A stretch of DNA of 64,000 nucleotides, from the NCBI GenBank assembly GCA_025057115.1, contig JANWWZ010000002.1, forward strand, positions 278,603-342,602, read 5' to 3'. This document shows positions 60,706 to 64,000 of this stretch, one piece after another. Position 1 is the stretch's first letter. Every line of letters starts with the position of its first letter. The position numbers and the translations under genes are program-made. The notes below the pieces were generated by a model that made no database searches, was not told the origin of the DNA, and saw nothing but the letters and a program-made list of their open reading frames with translations. The DNA is from Bernardetiaceae bacterium. GTDB lineage: Bacteria; Bacteroidota; Bacteroidia; Cytophagales; Thermoflexibacteraceae.

Positions 60706-62640
60706 ATGAAAATGAGAATAACCACCAACGTGCCCAATAGGCTTGTTTTGTGGGCACTGTCGCTTTTAACTTGCAACTATGGGCAAGCTCAAAGCACTGT
60801 TTTTCTCATTCCCCAACCTGCTAGCCTGAAAGTAAACGAGGGCTTTTTTCAACTTTCTAGCGCTAGCAAAGTTGTCTATTTGCAAGATAGTTTAGCCTTT
60901 AGTGCCAACTGGCTTGCTGAAAAAATTAACCAAGCAACAGGATGGAAATTAGCTGCGGTCAATAGAAATGAAAACGGAGATATTGTGCTGCAAATCAATT
61001 CTTCTTATGATAATCAAATTGGCACGGAAGGGTATCGCTTATCAGTTAGTCCGAAAGTTGTGAAAATAAAAGCTAACACCAGTGCAGGAATTTTTTACGG
61101 TGTGCAAACGTTTCTTCAACTTTTACCTGCTCCAGTGGAAAGTACCTCCCCTGTTAAATCAACATGGCAAGCGCCTGCAGTAGAAATTATTGACTATCCT
61201 CGCTTTCGTTGGCGCGGCGTGATGTTAGATGTCAGTCGGCATTTTTTTACTAAGGAAGAAGTCAAACGCTATATAGACCAACTGGTGCGATACAAATTCA
61301 ACACCTTGCACTTGCATCTTACCGATGATCACGGATGGCGCATTGAGATTAAATCTTTACCCCGTCTTACTCAAATAGGGGCATGGCGAGTGGTACGGCA
61401 TGGTTACTTCGGCTCGCGTCGCCCTGTGCAACAGGGAGAAGCGGCCACATACGGAGGCTATTACACTCATGAAGACATTCGCGAAATGGTCGCCTACGCC
61501 AAGCAACGGCATGTGAATATCGTTCCAGAAATAGACGTACCAGGTCATTGCATGGCAGCTCTAGCAGCCTATCCAGAGCTGAGCTGTACTCAACAAATAG
61601 TACACGTAGATCCAGGAACGGCTTTTTCAGAATGGTATGGCAACGGCACTTTCAAAATGTTGGTGGACAACACGCTCAACCCCGCCAATGAGAAAGTTTA
61701 CGAGTTTTTAGACAAAGTATTCACCGAAGTGGCAGCACTTTTCCCTTCCCCTTACATTCACGTGGGAGGAGACGAGTGCTACAAAGGATATTGGGCAGAA
61801 AACGAAGAATGTCGTAAGCTGATGAAACAACTCAATACCAGACACATAGAAGACCTGCAGGGTTATTTTATGAGCCGTGTAGAAAAAATTATCCGCTCTA
61901 AAGGAAAGCGCATGATAGGTTGGGACGAGGTGCTAGAAGGAGGCGTTTCGCCAGAGGTAATAGTAATGGGCTGGCGCGGCGTGAAAGGAGGAATAGAAGC
62001 AGCTCGTCAAGGGCATCAAGTCATCATGTCACCCACTACTTATGCCTACTTCGATTATCAGCAAGGGGAGCAAACTATAGAACCGCCTGTATACGCTTCT
62101 CTGCGCGCTAAAAAGGTATATAGCTTTGAGCCTATCGCGTCAGAAGTCGATCCCCGACAAGTGTTAGGAGTACAAGGCAACGTTTGGACCGAGCAGATAC
62201 CCCATATGCGCCATTTAGAATATATGACCTACCCAAGGGCTTGGGCTTTGGCAGAAGTGGCATGGTCGCCAAGGGAAAGTAAAAACTGGCAGGATTTTAC
62301 TCGTCGCATGGAATACCACTTTCTCCGCGCTGACATGGCAGGTATCAATTATGCTCGTTCAGTTTACGATGCCATTGTTCAAACACAACAACGAGAAGGC
62401 AATTTAATTGTCAAAATGGCAACGGAAATACCTGACTTGCAAATTCATTATACTATCGATGGCACAATGCCTGACCATCGCTCTCCTGTTTATCAAACTC
62501 CTTTTGTTTTACCTGAAGGAAAGATCACTTTGCGCGTCATTACGTACCGCAATGGCAAACCTATTGGCAGGCTTATTACCCTTAGCCCAGAGCAACTAGC
62601 CCAGCGCACTAAACTATACGACTCAACTCTAACGGACTAA
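60706..62640 (+). CDS. Beta-N-acetylhexosaminidase, GH20
   Basis: Exported glycosidase that removes terminal beta-GlcNAc or GalNAc. 644 residues: signal peptide (cleavage near GQA/QST), the GH20b N-domain (about 30-145, VFLIPQPASLKVNEGFFQLSSASKVVYL), then the GH20 barrel (about 155-510) with FRWRGVMLDVSRHFFTKEEVKRYIDQL, LHLHLTDDHGWRIEI and the catalytic pair D356-E357 in HVGGDECYKG. A chitobiase-like C-terminal domain (from about 550) includes the IHYTIDGTMPDHRSPVYQTPF repeat. Likely cell-wall or mucin-type amino-sugar recycling. Overlaps hemF by 32 bases at the 3' end (convergent). Confidence 0.95.
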   Translation: MKMRITTNVPNRLVLWALSLLTCNYGQAQSTVFLIPQPASLKVNEGFFQLSSASKVVYLQDSLAFSANWLAEKINQATGWKLAAVNRNENGDIVLQINSSYDNQIGTEGYRLSVSPKVVKIKANTSAGIFYGVQTFLQLLPAPVESTSPVKSTWQAPAVEIIDYPRFRWRGVMLDVSRHFFTKEEVKRYIDQLVRYKFNTLHLHLTDDHGWRIEIKSLPRLTQIGAWRVVRHGYFGSRRPVQQGEAATYGGYYTHEDIREMVAYAKQRHVNIVPEIDVPGHCMAALAAYPELSCTQQIVHVDPGTAFSEWYGNGTFKMLVDNTLNPANEKVYEFLDKVFTEVAALFPSPYIHVGGDECYKGYWAENEECRKLMKQLNTRHIEDLQGYFMSRVEKIIRSKGKRMIGWDEVLEGGVSPEVIVMGWRGVKGGIEAARQGHQVIMSPTTYAYFDYQQGEQTIEPPVYASLRAKKVYSFEPIASEVDPRQVLGVQGNVWTEQIPHMRHLEYMTYPRAWALAEVAWSPRESKNWQDFTRRMEYHFLRADMAGINYARSVYDAIVQTQQREGNLIVKMATEIPDLQIHYTIDGTMPDHRSPVYQTPFVLPEGKITLRVITYRNGKPIGRLITLSPEQLAQRTKLYDSTLTD

Positions 62641-63535
62641 ATTCAATCCAGTTAATGCCTTTTTTGAGCAGTTGAAGCGTTTGTTCTTCGGGGCTACCAG
62701 GTTCGGGTTGAAAGTTGTATTCCCAGCGAGCCAGAGGAGGCAAGCTCATCAAAATGCTCTCGATGCGTCCTTCGGTATCTAACCCGAACTTGGTGCCTTT
62801 GTCCCAAATCAAATTAAATTCTACGTAGCGTCCCCGCCGAATTTGTTGCCATTTTTGTTGGCGCTCGCTAAAGGGCAAATCCCTGTTAAGCATAGCCAGA
62901 TAAGCATACATAGGAGAAAATACCCATCCTACGTCTTTGACAAAGGCAAACAGTTCTTCTTTGGTTTTGCCTGTTTGCTCTGTATTGAGATGGTCAAAAA
63001 AGATACCTCCAATTCCTCTAGTTTCATCCCTGTGGCGCAAATAGAAATATTCATCTGCCCATTGCTTGAAGCGAGGATAAAAATGAGCATCGTAGCGGTC
63101 GCAAGTTACTTTTAGTTGTCGGTGAAACCATGCTGCCTGCTCTGGCACCACGTAATGAGGAGTAAGGTCTATTCCTCCTCCAAACCACCAAATGCCATTG
63201 GTCATTTCAAAATACCGCACATTCATGTGGATAATGGGCATCATAGGGTTAAAAGGATGTAGAACGATAGAGAGTCCTGTAGCAAAAAAATCAGCAGGCG
63301 GCAATCGAAGGGCTTCTAGCATCTTTGCAGGCGGCTGACCAAATACGGCAGAGAAGTTGACACCTCCTTTTTCTATCAATGCTCCATTTTGCATGATGCG
63401 GGTTCTGCCTCCTCCTCCACCAGCGCGTTGCCAAAAGTCTTGGCAAAATCGTCCCGTTCCGTCAATCTGTTCTAAGGCTGTGCAAATCTCTTCTTGTAGC
63501 AAACTAAAATGTTCTTGGATATGCTCTTTGGTCAT
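62609..63535 (-). CDS. hemF: Oxygen-dependent coproporphyrinogen III oxidase
   Basis: Uses oxygen to oxidise coproporphyrinogen III to protoporphyrinogen IX in heme synthesis; shows an aerobic or facultative lifestyle. 308 residues. Motifs: WQRAGGGGGRTRIMQNGALIEKGGVNFS, LSIVLHPFNPMMPIIHMNVRYFEM, WWFGGGIDLTPHYV, FYPRFKQWADEYFYLRHRDETRGIGGIFFDHL and WDKGTKFGLDTEGRIESILMSLPPLARWEY, the full HemF signature. The stop lies inside the GH20 gene's end. Confidence 0.97.
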   Translation of the reverse strand: MTKEHIQEHFSLLQEEICTALEQIDGTGRFCQDFWQRAGGGGGRTRIMQNGALIEKGGVNFSAVFGQPPAKMLEALRLPPADFFATGLSIVLHPFNPMMPIIHMNVRYFEMTNGIWWFGGGIDLTPHYVVPEQAAWFHRQLKVTCDRYDAHFYPRFKQWADEYFYLRHRDETRGIGGIFFDHLNTEQTGKTKEELFAFVKDVGWVFSPMYAYLAMLNRDLPFSERQQKWQQIRRGRYVEFNLIWDKGTKFGLDTEGRIESILMSLPPLARWEYNFQPEPGSPEEQTLQLLKKGINWIEFSPLELSRIV

Positions 63536-63540
63536 TGTAG

Positions 63541-64000
63541 TTAATGAATAAGGTCTAATAGCTCTCTTTCATCAAGACCTGTCAGTTCTGCTATTTGTGC
63601 AACACTGAAGCCCTTCTCCAACAACCTGCGCGCAAACAATAACCGCTCCTCTAACCGACCTCTCTCCATGCCTTCCCTCAATCCTTCTGCTCTGCCTTCA
63701 TTAAAACCTTCCTCCCGCGCCGTGTCGATGGTGTTCTTCACATCCCGATAGTACTTCAAACTGTCTTCATATAACTCCCGCTCCTGCCTGCTCAACAACG
63801 ACAACTCCGCCAAACTAAACAACTTGTCAAATACCGAATCCCCCATCTCCTTCGGACGCTCCTCCCACTCCGATAAATGACGCAACAAATAGTACCACTT
63901 CTCCTCCAAACTCTCCAACTCCTCCAAACCCTTCTTAAAATTAGGCAACTGCAAATACACAAACGTCAGCTTGTCGTAAAACACCTCCTTCTTGTCCACA
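63541..64000 (-). CDS. Rpn-type PD-(D/E)XK nuclease/putative transposase, C-terminal part (5' truncated by window)
   Basis: The last ~153 residues of a protein of the Rpn (recombination-promoting nuclease) family, formerly YhgA-like transposases. The nuclease domain lies off the window; the GTG at 63999 is an internal codon. Seen are FYDKLTFVYLQLPNFKKGLEELESLEEKWYYLLRHLSEW and a helical tail with EGFNEGRAEGLREGMERGRLEERL repeats, which are typical of the family, ending FSVAQIAELTGLDERELLDLI, an HTH-like end. Rpn proteins occur in many copies in Bacteroidota and have strong internal repeats. It stops 6 bases before hemF starts on the same strand. Confidence 0.82.
   Translation of the reverse strand, partial: VDKKEVFYDKLTFVYLQLPNFKKGLEELESLEEKWYYLLRHLSEWEERPKEMGDSVFDKLFSLAELSLLSRQERELYEDSLKYYRDVKNTIDTAREEGFNEGRAEGLREGMERGRLEERLLFARRLLEKGFSVAQIAELTGLDERELLDLIH

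Overview
The window is chromosomal DNA from a member of the Bacteroidota, most likely a Cytophagales- or Chitinophagales-type free-living bacterium. The genus cannot be named from the sequence. The evidence is a SusC/SusD pair, a giant secreted protein with a type IX secretion (type B) sorting domain, a lipoprotein TamA homologue (TamL), an HU-CCDC81/SPOR protein, DUF3127, DUF6452/DUF6048 and DUF2279 proteins, bacillithiol synthesis, a tmRNA tag ending in ALAA, and several promoters of the Bacteroidota form TAnnTTTG. Genes are densely packed. Several convergent neighbours overlap, and only one long stretch lacks a live gene (27697-28341).

Layout. 1-3.3 kb: 3' part of a SusC receptor and its SusD lipoprotein, closed by a strong terminator. 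3.3-8.9 kb: Lnt, two tandem paralogous secreted proteins of unknown function, and a GH3 C-domain/serine hydrolase fusion. 8.9-13.5 kb: a 1259-residue repeat protein exported by type IX secretion, and a lipoprotein. 13.5-18.3 kb: tmRNA, a polysaccharide deacetylase, a LOG-like protein, EtfA/EtfB and a small TPR protein. 18.4-24.9 kb: an orphan NtrC-type regulator, an HsdR-N-domain protein, then a capsule/exopolysaccharide export set (Wza-like, Wzc-like kinase with a Tyr-Gly tail, PHP phosphatase) and a lone receiver protein. 25-28.7 kb: RodA, the DUF6452/DUF6048 pair, a decayed IS5-like transposase and a DUF3127 protein. 28.8-36.5 kb: a co-directional block of a TPR protein, a plugless beta-barrel, an HU-CCDC81/SPOR membrane protein and a PAS histidine kinase. 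36.5-41.5 kb: phosphofructokinase, a saccharopine-dehydrogenase-like oxidoreductase, a SpoU RNA methyltransferase and a sodium:solute symporter. 41.7-47.6 kb: SecA and TamL. 47.9-51.0 kb: a carotenoid-oxygenase-family protein that appears to lack the iron ligands, and GAPDH. 51.1-51.4 kb: two tandem serine tRNAs. 51.5-56 kb: a small hypothetical, a DUF2279 protein, a ChlI/MoxR-like AAA ATPase, OmpA and pirin. 56.2-58.1 kb: bacillithiol deacetylase BshB1 divergent from a transsulfuration enzyme. 58.2-64 kb: a beta-propeller protein, LpxH, a GT11 fucosyltransferase, a GH20 hexosaminidase, HemF and the end of an Rpn-type nuclease.

The common theme is envelope construction: lipoprotein maturation (Lnt), outer-membrane assembly (TamL), Sec export (SecA), lipid A (LpxH), rod shape (RodA), exopolysaccharide export, peptidoglycan-binding proteins (OmpA, SPOR) and glycan-active enzymes. 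The rest is central metabolism (PFK, GAPDH, ETF, HemF). The most unusual items are the apparently ligand-free carotenoid-oxygenase homologue, the GH3 C-domain/serine-hydrolase fusion without a GH3 barrel, the tandem pair sharing a CxCE motif, and the membrane protein joining a cytoplasmic HU-like domain to a periplasmic SPOR domain. All family assignments are from reading motifs; no database search was run.
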